A stretch of DNA of 64,000 bases from Hypholoma sublateritium FD-334 SS-4 (lineage: Eukaryota; Basidiomycota; Agaricomycetes; Agaricales; Strophariaceae): contig KN817529.1 in NCBI GenBank assembly GCA_000827495.1, forward strand, positions 496,001 to 560,000, written 5' to 3'. Numbering within the stretch: position 1 is the first letter of the stretch; each line of letters starts with the position of its first letter. Both the position numbers and the translations under genes were made by a program. Shown one piece after another: positions 50,694 through 63,237 of the stretch. The notes under the pieces were generated by a model that saw only the letters and a program-made list of their open reading frames with translations, made no database searches and was not told the origin of the DNA.

Positions 50694-51688
50694 ATGGCTG
50701 AGCCCTCCTGGCAAGAACTTCTCCGCCTTCGGCTGGCAGAGAGGAACTCCTCCGAATCAGCATTTGCTCCTATTATTGAACAGTGTGAGCAGGCTCGGGC
50801 TGTCGTTTCCCTTCGCTCAACCGTCCTCGAAAAGATCGCAGGCTTGCCCAACAGACTAAACTCCTGAAGGAGCGAAATGCGACACTGTTACGGGCGGTGG
50901 GAAGTGTCAAGGGTAACTCTAATAGCTCGGGCACAGTCGAGGAGTACGTACATCTTACTCTACGCATACGGAATCATCTCATCAATGGCATAGCAATCCG
51001 GTTCGCGCAGCCTACTTGAATTCCCTAGAAACCCAGATCTCGTCACTTCGGGATGAGCTTGCAAATCTCTACAAAACACAAGGACAAAATGCTCAACGTC
51101 TGTTATCTATGAACGAAACACTACGGGAAAAAGAAGAAGTTTCAAGAATTGACTCGGAGAGCCTTCGGAAAGCACGAGATGATATAGCGTCACTTCGTCG
51201 CAAGGTCGACCAACATGCCGAACTCATGGCTGAAAAGGATAGGACAGTCCAGGTTGGCTTGCTTCCCTTATTCGCCACAAAATACTCACCTTTTGTCAGA
51301 TCTTGCACGATGAAATCAACACGTCCTTGTTGGAGCTTAATCAAGTTGAAGAACGGAATCAAACCCTCGCCAAAGATAACGCCAAGCTCTTACAACGATG
51401 GCTTGACGCTAAACAACTGGAAGCCAACAGAATGAATGAAGCCAATGATTTCTACGAGAATATGCGGTCAAGGCATGAGACCGTGTTATCTTGGAGAGAT
51501 GGCTCAGGCACTGAACCGCCTGCCCCAAGTCCGGATGCTCTAGAAAACCAGTCAATATCTCTGTCGGGAAAAGACTCGGCAATTCCGGACTCCTCAATAG
51601 CGACGACGAAGAATGGAGCCCTGTTTCCAGCGTCGCAGGGCCTAAATCTGACACCGAATGGTTAATGGTGGAAGATGGGTATCAATAA
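50694..51688 (+). CDS. ATG16: Autophagy protein Atg16
   Basis: Partner of the Atg12-Atg5 conjugate that directs Atg8 lipidation to the phagophore. The N-terminal MAEPSWQELLRLRLAERNSSES is the Atg5-binding helix. Splicing then gives QLAQQTKLLKERNATLL and a coiled coil (SLETQISSLRDELANLY to LEANRMNEANDFYENM), the dimerisation region. No WD40 repeats, as in fungal Atg16. The 3' end has two readings. Without a further intron the protein stops at 51665. With a 59-base intron (51485-51543, containing a CTGA branch-like site) it continues to DDEEWSPV, SDTEWLMVEDGYQ and a stop at 51688. The second is favoured because its tail is acidic and regular, but it is not proven. Confidence 0.88.
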
Positions 51689-52074
51689 ATTTCTTGGCGG
51701 AATCTCCTAGGTTCATGGCTTGGCTTATACCCTTGTTAGTATTACTTGACCTCCTCAACTTAACTCACGATTCCATCCAGTGTTGCTAGGAACTAGATTT
51801 GTCCGCACACTAATTTGGATCCAAAATTGTTCTTTTATAGTTGTCTTGTACATAAGACAGTGACATTTTTTTCTAACAACACCACAAAAAACTTGATAAG
51901 GGCAGCAACGTCAAAAGAGAAGTGCGTAGAGAAACATGTGAGCACAGCAAGACAAGGTAAATGAAAGGGTGAATTGGCGAAAGAGAAAGGTAAAGATTTA
52001 ACGCCAACATTTCATGATTCAACGACTAAGAAACAAAACATGATGTCCCAAGGACTCCACGTTGTTTGGCGGTC
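51689..52074. other. Convergent intergenic region, ATG16 and PUB1
   Basis: Contains the 3' ends of ATG16 and PUB1 only. Nothing else seen. Confidence 0.55.
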
Positions 52075-53641
52075 TACGCTGGCCCTTGCATTTGACTGTC
52101 ACCACCGGGTTGCTGGGCTCCAGCAGGTTGCTGACCGTAGTAACCTGACATAGATGACTTTAATACGCAATCTATACCGCATTCAAACTATGGTCTCACC
52201 TCCCCAATAGTTCGAATAGTAATTAGGATCAGACGCTCCCCACTGAGGCTGTCCGGGTTGAGCACCGGCGACAGAATTGAGGTCGGCGCCTGGTTGTTGG
52301 GCACCGACGTTGAGGCCCAAGCTGGGTGCAAGATTTCCAGGCTGAGGCATACCCGGGGAACCCGGTCCTGCTGCACCTGGAGCGGCGGCAGCCTGACCAG
52401 GGAAACCTGCATAGCCTCCGAAGCCGTATTGACCGTAGCTGGCTGCCTGGGGCATACCGTACATAGGCTAGAAAAGAGAATTCAGCTTATGGAATGGTTA
52501 TGTTCATCAGGACAGCGCACCATATTGCCGTAGGGAGCAGCTGCAGCCGTTGGGCTCACAGGGTTGGGGGCAGCAGCTCCGCCATCAGCACGGTCCTTGC
52601 CCCAGCTGCATTTGATGGGTCTTCCGTGAACCATCTGACCTTGTAATTGAACAATGGCCATTGCAGCATGCTCGTGAGTATCCAACTTGACGAAGGCAAA
52701 TCCACGGTCGGCTTGCATACGAATTTCGGACAGGTAGCCGATGGATTGGAAGAGTGGGATGAGATCAGCCTGTGTGCAGTAAGGAACAAGATTTCCAACA
52801 TAAACCGTAGAGTTATAGGCGGGTGTTTGTTGGACGACTGACTCGTATGAGAGCGGTCCGCCTTGGAAATTGATCGGGGCAGGAGCGCTGCCTCCTCCGC
52901 CCCCCATTCCTCCGCCTCCACCTCCGCCCAGGGGCATGCTCGGTTGATGGGGTGAAGAGCCACCTGGGGGGGCGCCTTGAGTTTTCTGGTTAGCCCAGTT
53001 GACGCGAATGGCTCTAGATCCCAACCATTCTCCGTTCATGGTAGCGATAGCTTGTTCGGCATCTGTTTTATCGCGGAAGGCAAGAAACCCGTAACCACGA
53101 GATTTTCCAGAATTCATATCCCACATCACACGGGCATCCGACATGGTGCCGAATGCACTGAATGCTTTGGCAAGGACGTCGTCGTTGACTTCGGGACTAA
53201 GGTCTCCTACGAAGACGTGGTAGTGTCCTGTGGTGTCTTCTTTATTTTGTTGACCTTGATATGCCCAATTGACTCGGATTTCAGTATCAAAGATTTTTCG
53301 GCCGTTCAAAGTCTGGAGAGCAGTCTCGGCTGCGCGCATGTCCATGTATTCGACGAAACCATAGTTCAGGCCGCCATGCTGGTAGTTCCTGTCCGGGATG
53401 ATTTTGACATGTTGTACAGGTCCAGCAACAGCAAAAATTTCGGTGAGCATATATTCTGTCACTCGAGGGCTCAAATTTCCAACGTAAAGATGAGCGCGCC
53501 TCTGAATTGATTGATTGCAAGGAAATTGACAACAAAGCGGACAAGGTTCAAGATAACATTGATCAGCAGAGGATACGAAGGGATAAGACAGAATCGGCAT
53601 ACCGGAGCTTCAGCCACACTGCCCATGCCCATTGGATTCAT
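52075..53641 (-). CDS. PUB1: RNA-binding protein, Pub1/TIA-1 type (three RRMs)
   Basis: Nucleocytoplasmic RNA-binding protein that binds U-rich mRNA elements and joins stress granules. After MNPMGMGSVAEAP come three RRMs: HLYVGNLSPRV with LNYGFVEYM, HVFVGDLSPEV with RGYGFLAFRD, and STVYVGNLVPY with RGFAFVKLD, each with RNP2 and RNP1 segments. A Gly-rich linker lies between the second and third. The C-terminus is low complexity, rich in Gly/Ala/Gln/Tyr (GGYAGFPGQAAAAPG, YSNYWGG), ending SQMQGPA, a prion-like composition suited to granule formation. The arrangement (RRM, RRM, spacer, RRM, Q/G tail) is that of Pub1 and TIA-1. Confidence 0.92.
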
Positions 53642-54004
53642 GATTTAAAAAAGATGAAGGAAAATGAGACCTGAAACATAGGCTGTTAATAACGGCAGAA
53701 AAAGAGGAACTAGTAAAGATCGACATACTTAAGACAGGAAATCGAGACTGTATACGATAGACAAGTCCGTCACAAGAGGAAATAGACGAGAGAGGAGAGA
53801 GAGAGGAGAGAGGAGAGGAAAAGAGAAAAGGAAGACGAGATACAGAGACCGTTCGATGGCAGTCAAGAGCAAGGACGAATTGACTCCGTGGGAGTTTTTT
53901 GAAATCTCAAAACGTATATCGATCACAAGGTTATTGAAATCGTCCGAATTCAATACATATCACTCAAGTATTTACCGAATAAGTACACTGCGTATGCACT
54001 GGTA
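53642..54004. promoter_or_regulatory. Promoter and 5' UTR of PUB1, with polypurine tract
   Basis: 363 bases between PUB1 and PHB1. It contains 48 bases of uninterrupted purine on the plus strand (53788-53835), which is a CT-rich pyrimidine tract in the direction of PUB1 transcription. Such tracts are common near fungal transcription starts. Confidence 0.5.
53788..53835. repeat. GA-rich polypurine tract
   Basis: 48 uninterrupted purines built from GAGAG and AGAGG units. Low-complexity sequence in the PUB1 promoter. Confidence 0.85.
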
Positions 54005-55198
54005 CTACTTTTGCCCTGATACGTTTAGAAGTACGTTGCCATTGCTACTTGGGATGTAGGTAACGTTGGGGTTTCCAGCCAGTGATTGCACAATAGCTTT
54101 ACTGGCTTCAATTTTTCGAAGCGCTACGAAGGCATCTCCAGCCTTCTCAAGAGCTCGAGAAATAGTCAAGGCCGCTTCAGCCTCGCCTTCAGCTCGAATG
54201 ATGGCTGCCTGTCGCTCTTGGTCCGCCTTGATTATGTTGAGTGAAGACATATAATCATGTCGCCGAGATTATCTTACCTTCTCGACGATGAACTTTGCGC
54301 GCTCAGCATCTAGGAGTTACTTAGGGAGATGTACTTGTCGCACAGCCGTGAGAAAACACACCTTGTTGCGCAATTTGTTTGGCTTCTACAGCTTGGGTGA
54401 ATTCCTGGAGTAAATAGGTTTGTTATATTCCAAAGAGATTGGATATTCCAACTTACCTTCCCGAATGTAAGATGGGTGATGGAAACATCCTCCAGCTTGA
54501 TGTTAAACTCCCCAGCTCGGTGCAAAAGATCAGCTCGTATCCGAGAAGAAACCTGACATACTTTCAGGTGAGTAAACAACGCGTTGTCATTTTCAGACTC
54601 ACAACTTCGCGCTGAGTAATAAGCTCGGCAGCATCGAATTGTGCAACGATACTCTTGAGCACTTCATTTCCGATAGACGGCAAAACCCTCTCATCGTAGT
54701 CCATTCCTAAACTCTGATAAATCTTGGACAGGTGGTTGACGTCCGGGCGAGAGAGAACACGGAGGGTAATGGACACCATTTGCATATCCTTCGAACCAGT
54801 GGTGGTTGAGATATTCTGCGGGAACATCAGAGATATTATGCCAAGACATACAAAGTAGACGCACTCGGGGTTTGATGCGACAGTCGTACAGAATAGCTCG
54901 CTGGAGCCAAGGTACAAGCAAGTGAGTTCCTTCGCCAGTGGCCTGCGAATGTAAGCCGTTAGGCATATTCGAATGTAATCGAACGTTTCCGTACCTTATC
55001 ATTCACTCCAGAGAACCTATCAAACATAACTGCGCGATAACCACCTGGGACATCATAGATACTGGCTTGCACTACGGTAGCTGCAACAGCCAAGGGGACT
55101 GGAATCAAGCGAAGTAGTTCTCTGAGCTTTAGGTCTGAGTCATTGTAGAATTTCAACTTACCGAGAATTTTGCTTGCGTTCTGCGTGAAGAACGCCAT
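54005..55198 (-). CDS. PHB1: Prohibitin Phb1
   Basis: Inner-membrane ring scaffold of mitochondria, paired with Phb2, which holds unassembled membrane proteins. Starts [17 protein letters not shown]. The signal-anchor [20 protein letters not shown] is followed by the SPFH domain: [35 protein letters not shown] and [10 protein letters not shown]. Coiled coil [20 protein letters not shown] and the C-terminal [19 protein letters not shown] complete a standard prohibitin. Five or so introns of 50-70 bases (near 54250-54300, 54311-54361, 54401-54459, 54546-54598). Length about 270, the family size. Confidence 0.94.
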
Positions 55199-55413
55199 TT
55201 GATTGAAGAAGGTTGGACTGGCTTAGCAGGACACAGAGCAAGCTTCGAGTAAGCTGGGTGTAAGAATGTTACAAAAGCCGGTGACCGACGCGTTCTGCCG
55301 ACTCGTGAATATTCCCACGATACAACCTGAACTGACTAGTAGTCTACTTGATGATGATACATGGATATAATCATGCCATGGTTGGCACCATTTTAACAAT
55401 ATACTGCACAATA

Positions 55414-57917
55414 TCATTCCAAGTCAATATCTCCCCGCTTCTCCCCTTCCATTCGAGCAGAATGACTCCCAAATTGCATGGCACGCTTTTTTCTGCAACT
55501 TGCTTCGACGAGACCGAGTTTATAAGTCGCCAATCGCAGCAACATTTTGTCCCCGGTACCAAGTTCACCGCGAGGGTCCATCTTGAAATGCACCGGTAAT
55601 GAAGCAAGAAATGAAACTAGCGTCAAAGAGAGGAAAGGATGTCTAGTCTCTTTTCCATGGGAGGATATAACGCGATCGTCTCTGCCGAGATTCCTGACTG
55701 GTAAGCGATCAATCTCCTCCTGCAGCTGGGGATATGATTTGGTTTTCATGATCAAAGGAAGAAAGCCATGCATATGAAGTGTACTCACTTCTTTGATCAC
55801 TGCCTCCCACCCTCCTGTGCTGTAAACAGTGCGATGCCGACCATAACCCCCAAGAAGTTCATCGGACCCGAGGCCGTTCAATAGGACCCTAGCCTCACTG
55901 ATATACGGCTCCGGGTGAGATTCAGGTGTCTTGCGTATTTGACCATGCCCACGCGAAGCAAAATAGAGGGCTAATGCAAGGCTCTAGGAAGATTGAGCGA
56001 AGGAAACCGACAGATAGAAAAAACTGACCAAATCCATGATAGTCCGAGCCGGCGACATCAATGATTCAACAATAGGTCGCTTTTCCTGACATTCCTATCC
56101 GTATAGTTGATTAACTCCAATCCTGGAACAAGGAGGCAGGAATTTTACAGTATATGGGACATTGATTTCAACCTAAAGGGACATTGATAAGTAAGATCCC
56201 ACCCAGATAGTAGACTATATTCACAAAATTCCAAATTCGCCCTGGACAAACTCGGCGTATTTCTTCAAGTTCCATAAGTCCCGTGGCCCTATCCGGAACA
56301 AGGTAGGGTTCTTTTTCTACTGCGGGTTGAGTGGGTTTACGGTGCGCTTCGCCCCTCCGCACGTGCCTCGGGACGCCGCCGATGTTGCCCTCCTTTAGAT
56401 GTCTAAGTTTGCGTGGATTCTCGAATGCGACATTCAGGAGGTCAATAGGTTCGCCTAGTGGAACATGTCTATAAACATATAAATGCATGCTCACGGGAAA
56501 TACCATCCCAGCTTACTTATTTGCCAAGAAAGTAATAATAGATGAGTCGATGCCTCCGCTGAACAGAACGGCCAGTCGAGCCTTTCCTTTCGAAAGCCTA
56601 TCATGATCAGTACCAGTTGCCATGTATTTATTCGCAAACTTACGAAAAACGAGGAATGTCGCTTACTTGACGCTCAACACTCTTGTCCAAATACAAGATG
56701 AAGTCATCAACTGTACAAAGCATATGCTCTGGGATGTTGCCCAAGGACCTTACTATTGGGATATCATCTGAGGGTAAGGCACTGCTAACTTTCGCAAGTT
56801 CGTGCTAGATTGGAAGATTAATTTATGCAGAGTTGAGATATGTAGACAGTAAAAAAAACTGACGAAGGGGTTTAGGTAAACGGAATTGACTGGAAATCTA
56901 GAGTGTTTTCCTAGAGACTGATGAAACCCAGCAGAAATCTGTTATGGACCAAGTTCAAGCAACATAATTACAATAGCAGAATTCAAGCTCACATTGGAGA
57001 GACTTTTTAATGTCGTGATGTCGAGGCTATACAAGTGTTCAGTGGATAGCTCCGTGAAGTTATAAGCGACATTAGCACCAGTGGAAACTGAGGCCAGCAG
57101 TAGATAAGGAAGCTCGCCAGTGGGTTCGTGGATCAACAGAGATCTCCGGCCCAATGGATCCCGAGCGTAGTACATGCGATGCGAATCAGCCTATAACCAG
57201 TTCCAGTCGGTGAGAACAGAATATGTGGTGACTCAGTAGTTGAAAGCTGACGTGATAAAAGACGAAAGCATAACTGGTTACAGACGATAAGTGGAAGGAT
57301 CAAAGCAGCCAGGTTGAAACACTTACGGTCCCTCAATGTTGGATAAGATATGTTGTATATCTTCCAAACTTTTGGCCGCAGAGAGAGCTTCAAAGAGTTT
57401 GCATCCGTCGTTTTCATGCGAATATATCTGGAGAGTATCAATTATTACTTGAACGCAGGTCGGTTTGAACATTCTTCTGGTCTAACCTCTAAGCCTTCAA
57501 AGATCTACGACATATACGTCAATTCTGATGGTCAGCTAGTTCAAACGGACGTATTTACCTCTCCGTTGTAACAGAGAACATTTCCGCCGCCTGTATGTGG
57601 CTGAACAACGGGCGAATCACCTCTCAGGCGCAATTCCGATGCGAAGAAGGCGATTTCCAATATTTCATGAAAATTGTTCGAGGGACAAGTCGGTAAGATA
57701 GATGTGCTCAAAATTGCGGGAGATGAAGGGAAATGTAAAGTCTCGATTTTTTGAACGTCAGGGCCTATAAGAATGGCTTAGAATTAGCACACTGGGAAGA
57801 GTTCTGGTAGGTTACTTTACCGCGAGCAGCATTCACCCTCTGAAGGTCGTGGGCCAGAAGCGCAAATCGATCGTCTTGCGATGGTAGGAAACGGGCTGAA
57901 ACGTATATTCCACACAT
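55414..57917 (-). CDS. ASNSD1-like asparagine-synthase-domain protein
   Basis: Begins MCGIYVSARF, so Cys2 is the amidotransferase nucleophile position of class II glutamine amidotransferases. The first domain contains GNVLCYNGEIFEGLEV and the ending DPLGRRSLL. The second contains AVLFSGGIDSSIITFLA (PP-loop) and LNGLGSDELLGGYGRHR, the synthetase signatures. It is close in order to human ASNSD1 and its fungal homologues, which are longer and less regular than true asparagine synthase. Whether it makes asparagine is unknown. Around a dozen introns; the ORF ends SARMEGEKRGDIDLE. Starts at 57917; the upstream ATG at 57953 adds 12 residues that precede the conserved Met-Cys and is less likely. Confidence 0.86.
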
Positions 57918-58349
57918 GGTTGCGGTTTGCTTTCCTTCAGCTGTTGCGTTCAAGTTGCGTTTTACTAATATAATCTTGATATAATCAGTGGCGGCAAGAG
58001 GCCAAGTTCAATTTCTGATGATCTCAGATCGTAACGACAGGTAACCCTAACCCTGCGCTGCACAGTCCCGCGATATTACTTTATGAGTTGATCAAGGGTT
58101 TGTAATTCACTGGCCCTTGAGGCCTTGAGCTTGAGGCTTTGAAGCTCGAAGCTCGAAGCTTGACTGGTAGTTCCCATTCAACGTCGATCTTGCTAAAATT
58201 CAACAAGAGCACCGCAAGGAATGATCATGACTCTTTCCCGTAATATATTCGATAATAGGTGATATATGGATCTGTACTTGATACAATGGTCTATTCGCCC
58301 TCTTCTAACTTCAAACGCCTTCAATCTGCTACTATACCGATTTTGCAAG
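57918..58349. other. Region between the ASNSD1-like gene and GND1
   Basis: Promoter of the ASNSD1-like gene and the 3' flank of 6-phosphogluconate dehydrogenase, both minus. Contains the GAAGCTC repeats described separately. No gene seen. Confidence 0.5.
58113..58163. repeat. Short imperfect repeats of GAAGCTC and TTGAGGC
   Basis: Begins with CCTTGAGG, CCTTGAGC and TTGAGGC repeats and passes into three tandem GAAGCTC/T units. Simple local repeat, no larger element seen. Confidence 0.6.
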
Positions 58350-60293
58350 TTATGTGTTGTAAGTAGAAGCCGAGACATTTCCTCCTCGTCCAGTCCAGTT
58401 GACGTCTAATGGGAAGCAATTCAAATTTAAGAAAAACCGTACATCCAAGTTAAGACTTACGGATATCCTCGCCAGTCTTGAACTTGGCATTTTCTTTCCC
58501 AGGAAGAACACGGAAAGTGTGGGCACCGAAGTAATCACGCTGCATATCATATAAGTATGACGAAATCGCTTGGAAAGAGAGGGTCGCACTTGCGCCTGGA
58601 GGAGGTTCGCGGGGACGATTGCACTCCTGTATCCATCGAAGAACGCCAAAGCAGTGCTGAAAGCAGGGGTAGGTATACCCCATAGAACAGCTTGGGCGAT
58701 CACTCGGCGCCAGCCAGGTTGCGCTTTGTGGACCGCTGGGCGTTTGAAATGATCAAATATTTGAACATTTCCCAGTGGAAGATATCGCACCTTTGTTGAA
58801 AAAGTCGTCGAAGAGAAGAGACTCGAGGGCGGGGGTCTTCTGGTATGCGGAGGTGATATCACCTAGGAAGACACTCTTGATGATGCAACCTCCTCGCCAC
58901 ATGCTGGCAATTCCGGCGTAGTTGAGATTCCAGCCGACCTAGATAGCAAGATACATCAGTTAAGTAACAGTAGCACAATCCAGATGTTTACCTCATTGGC
59001 GGTCTCCCTCATGAGCATGAATCCTTGAGTGTAAGAGATGATCTTCGACGCATATAGCGCCTGTTCGAGATCGTCAATGAAGAGTTGCTTGTCGCCACGG
59101 AAAGGCTCTTTGGGAGGGCCAGCAATGACTTTGCTCGCGCGGACACGTTCCTCCTTGATAGCAGACAAGCAACGGGCGAAGACAGCCTCTCCAATGAGGG
59201 TAACTGTAATTCATATCAAACATATGTCCTGTCATTAAAACAACTTGCGCACCAGCTGTTCCTGCATCAAGAGCTGCAATAGCAGTCCATTTACCAGTTC
59301 CCTTTTGTCCGGCCTTATCGAGGATCTTGGTAACGACAGGTTCACCGTCATCGTCCTTGAACTTCAAGATGTTGGCAGTGATTTCGATCAAGAAGGAGTC
59401 GAGGACACCCTTGTTCCACTTCAAAAAAATGTCCGCAATCTCATCTTCCGCTAGTCCAAGACCACGCTTGAGGATGTCATAGGCTTCCGCAATAAGTTGC
59501 ATGTCACCATACTCGATACCTGTGGAAAGGTTAGATTGAGATTATGATGGAGGCAGGAGCAATTTACCATTGTGCACCATCTTTACATAATGTCCAGATC
59601 CCGTCTCGCCGACCCAATCACAGCATGGTTCGCCGTTAACCTGGGCGGAAGTCTTCTGGAAGATTTCCTTGATGGCTGGCCAAGCAGCGGTAGATCCACC
59701 GGGCATTAGAGAAGGACCATAGCGAGCACCTTCTTCACCACCGGAGACACCAGAGCCAACGAAAAGGAGACCTTTTGCCTCCAACTCTGCAGTGCGGCGA
59801 ATTGAATCAGGGTAATGGGAGTTTCCACCGTCAATGATGATATCGCCTTTGCTAAGAAGGGGAACCAATTGGTTGATGAAAACATCGACCGCTGCACCAG
59901 CCTTGACAAGAAGGATGATTTTACGAGGGGTTTTGAGTTTGGAGACCAGCTCCTCGGGAGAGTGTGCACCCTGCACGTTGGTTCCTGTGATATATGGGGA
60001 TCAGTCGGATCAGTGACATCAGACTACGACGATAACTGACCCTTAGCCTCATTAGCGAGGAAATCGTCAACTTTGCTGGTTGTGCGATTGTAGGCGACAA
60101 CATTGAAGCCCTTATCATTCATATTCAAGATAAGGTTTTGGCCCTTGAATTGAGATCTTAGTGGATATGTTTCTGAGGGCACGGCGAGATAGCTACCATG
60201 ACGGCAAGGCCGATAAGACCAATATCACCACTGGAAGGAGAGTCAGCCCATGTCAGAGATTAGGCGAGGCAAATCGTACGTAGGAGCAGCCAT
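58350..60293 (-). CDS. GND1: 6-phosphogluconate dehydrogenase, decarboxylating
   Basis: Third enzyme of the oxidative pentose phosphate pathway, giving NADPH and ribulose 5-phosphate. Begins [21 protein letters not shown], the NADP Rossmann motif, with VVAYNRT following. [13 protein letters not shown] is the 6PGDH signature, [17 protein letters not shown] the substrate loop and [19 protein letters not shown] the catalytic Lys/His/Asn segment. The C-terminal domain has [20 protein letters not shown] and ends [18 protein letters not shown]. About seven short introns. All catalytic residues visible are intact. The start codon is split from the rest by an intron after the fifth codon (60238-60279, approximate). 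Confidence 0.95.
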
Positions 60294-60629
60294 GATATGT
60301 AATATGCGGGATGGTGGGGGCTGAGAAGAGAAGAGTAAGGCCCGGAATGTTTGGGGCGACACCTATATAGTATTTCCGGCCACGATTATCAGCTTACACA
60401 TCCTCATCATCATCGATTTGTGGGATAAAATCTCAGTCCGGGGTCCGCCAGAGCGAGCATTCTGCGCCCGTCCGGCTCCCCAACGCGACTCCCATGCCAT
60501 ACAGGTCCGATTCAAAGCCGATGCGATTTCCTGAATACACCTCCATTGCCCCCCAATCTCAGTGACCAAATCCGGCCATATCTCCGCGTTCTCTGGTCCG
60601 ACTTCGTATCTCATCCGCGCACTTGCATC
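60294..60629. promoter_or_regulatory. Divergent promoter, GND1 and OSH gene
   Basis: 336 bases between opposite start codons. No strong element recognised. Confidence 0.4.
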
Positions 60630-63237
60630 ATGAAGTCGCCAGCAGGATCCGTTTCCCCCGGGCTGCACCTCCATCTGGGACCGGCAATGTCAAATTCTCC
60701 AGTTCTGTACGAGGGATGGGTCTTGAAGAAGAGAAGAAAAAAGCTACAAGGTATGTGTTAGGCGCGTCATATTTCAATTTGTTGGACTCCTAACGTCTTT
60801 GCAGGCTTTGCCCGGCGCTACTTCACTCTCCATCAAACTGGCTTGCTATCATATGCATTCGAACCCGGTCAACCTATCAGAGACCAAGTGTACCTCAACC
60901 ATGCAGCCATCGTGGCAGAACAAGGTCGCAAGGAAATCCATATTGACTCCAATACTGCCACATTCCATATCAAGTGTCTCTCAGTGGACGATTTTGACAA
61001 CTGGATGACTGTTTTTAGGTTATCCAGCTCTCATAATCTGATCTATGTCCAAGCTGATCCAGTCGAGTTAGAAAGTTCATTTCTACTGGCATCGAAGCCA
61101 AAAAGTCAGCCGCGGTGACATATCGCCAGGCGTCCCGGCAAGCAAGTATCAATCTGAACCGCTCAACTGTTATCCTGGGGGAAATGGGCAATGTATGTTT
61201 GTTAGCTCAAAAAAAGGATGTTCTTGACCGTGAACAGTGTTTCAATGAATTAGAGAGTTCTATCATGAACCTAACGCTAGACCACACTGCGCAGAAAGCC
61301 AACAGCCTCAGCAGAAAGGTAGACAAACCAGCCAAGGATTCGAAATTTGGTCTGTTTAAAAGACGTAAGGACTCTTGCACCTAAATTGGCATATAATGCT
61401 TATAAGCCGTTCAGCGCATTCTAGCCAGCATTCATCGCAAGAACGTATTGGGGACCAACAATCTCCCAGTCATGCTCTGCCGGATTCCCTGCAAGATATC
61501 AAGGCAAAATTCGACGTTCTGAAAGCTCAATATGATGTATTGGTATCCACCATGCAAAATCCGCTGTACGACGCAACTCAGCAACGCCACTCTCCTCTTC
61601 CTTACACAGCCGAAGAAGAGGAAGCTACCGCCACACATAACCAGCGAGTGAATACTCCAGTGGCGCAAAAATCTATGCGGGATTCAATGGCTACGATGAG
61701 CGATAGTTTTGTGGAATGGTTCGATGCCGAGGATGACGGACCGGAGGAATTTATCATGGATGATACAAATGCATTGTTTGAGCCTCCGAGTCGAACGGTT
61801 TCAACTACCAACGATGCTAGATCAGACAACTCCAGCATCGACACGGAATACGAAGAAGCTTTGGCAATATCTACTGTTAAACCAACCGACGAGTCCACGC
61901 TGGTCGGACACGTACATGTAGTCAGAAGAACGCAGTTGCCAACTCTTCCTTCTGCCGACGAAGGTAGTCTATTTGCCATCTTGAAAAAGAATGTCGGCAA
62001 GGTTTGTACTTTTCCCTACAGCATTCGTTTCAATAGCACACTCATGACATGTCTCTAGGATCTTTCTTCAATCACTTTCCCGGTCTCTTTCAACGAACCT
62101 CTAACTCTCCTTCAGCGCGCAGCAGAAGAAGTAGAATATTTTTCGCTTCTTGACGAGGCTGCAAAATCAGCCGATCCTGTAACTCGCATGTCGTATGTTG
62201 CAGCTTTCGCTGTATCTGGATATGCGCATACGAGACATAGAACAGGGCGCAAGGGATTGTGAGTCTGGTTTCTTTGATATTGTTAAGCATTTAGATTAAG
62301 CATTTATATAGTAATCCTATGCTTGCAGAAACATTTGAAGATATTCGCATGAATTTCATAGCAGAGAAAGTCCGCCATAACCCCCTAGAAATTGCGTATC
62401 ATGCCAACGGAGACAACTGGGAACTCAATGCTACCTCGTGTGGCAAAACAAAATTTTGGGGTTAGTTATACATCCAAATACCCGGGGTGTTTTCATCTCA
62501 TAGTAGACTCATACATCCCAGGCAAAAGTTTCGAAGTTATACCCCTGGGAATTACTCGCTTAAAGGTTGGAAACGATACCTATACTTGGTGAGGATCGGC
62601 ATGTCTCTCGGGAGCAGGCATCCGCTTACCGGTTTCCTCCAGGAATAAGCCATCCTCTTTTATACGGAACCTCATGGTCGGCACTAAATACTTCGAACAC
62701 ACTGGGAAAATGACCATTGAAAACATCACAACTCGATACCGCTGTGTGCTCGACTTCAAACAAAATGGGTATTGGGGCCCGACGAACGTTGTATCTGGAA
62801 CAATCTACGATTCGGATGGAGATGTAGCCGGCCAGCTTGAAGGCAAATGGGACGACCAGGTTTGCCAGGTACTTGAAGTGTCGCACCTGCGTGTTCTTTG
62901 GAAAGCCTCTCCTTTTCCAAAGACTGCTCTGGAATTTTATGGGTTCACCTCATATGGTATCACCCTCAATGAAATATCAAGCGATCTGCTGGAGAAACTA
63001 CCTCCAACGGATTCCCGCTTGCGCCCGGATGTAAGAGCTCTGGAGGATGGAGAGCTGGATCTCGCCGAAGAGCAAAAGCTGAGGATTGAACAGGCTCAAC
63101 GCGATAGGCGCAATAATGGTCAGGAACGTCTCCCTAAATGGTTCAAACAAGTTGGCGACGAATGGCAATATGTTGGTGGTTATTGGGAGAGTCGTTCGAA
63201 GGGGTGGAAACAGGCGGATATCGATCCTCTTTGGTGA
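60630..63237 (+). CDS. Oxysterol-binding protein homologue with PH and ORD domains (Osh3-like)
   Basis: Lipid-transfer protein of membrane contact sites. An N-terminal PH domain carries YEGWVLKKRRKKLQGFARRYFTL, LLSYAFEPG and FHIKCLSVDDFDNWM. A disordered acidic linker (MRDSMATMSDSFVEWFDAEDDGPEE) follows, with EFIMDDTNALFEPP. The ORD starts at FPVSFNEPLTLLQRAAE, with AAFAVSGYAHTRHR. Its signature segment reads EKVRHNPLEIAYHA, not the EQVSHHPP consensus. It then goes on with TSCGKTKFWGKSFEVIPLG, MVGTKYFEHTGKM, GKWDDQVCQV and the end WKQADIDPLW. No Golgi- or GOLD-type domain is visible upstream, though the protein begins with PH. Several introns, the one at about 61020-61090 uncertain. Confidence 0.88.

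Noticed and set aside
58036..58056. CCCTAACCCT telomere-like run
   Set aside because: Only about one and a half repeat units. Not a telomere; two unrelated genes flank it.
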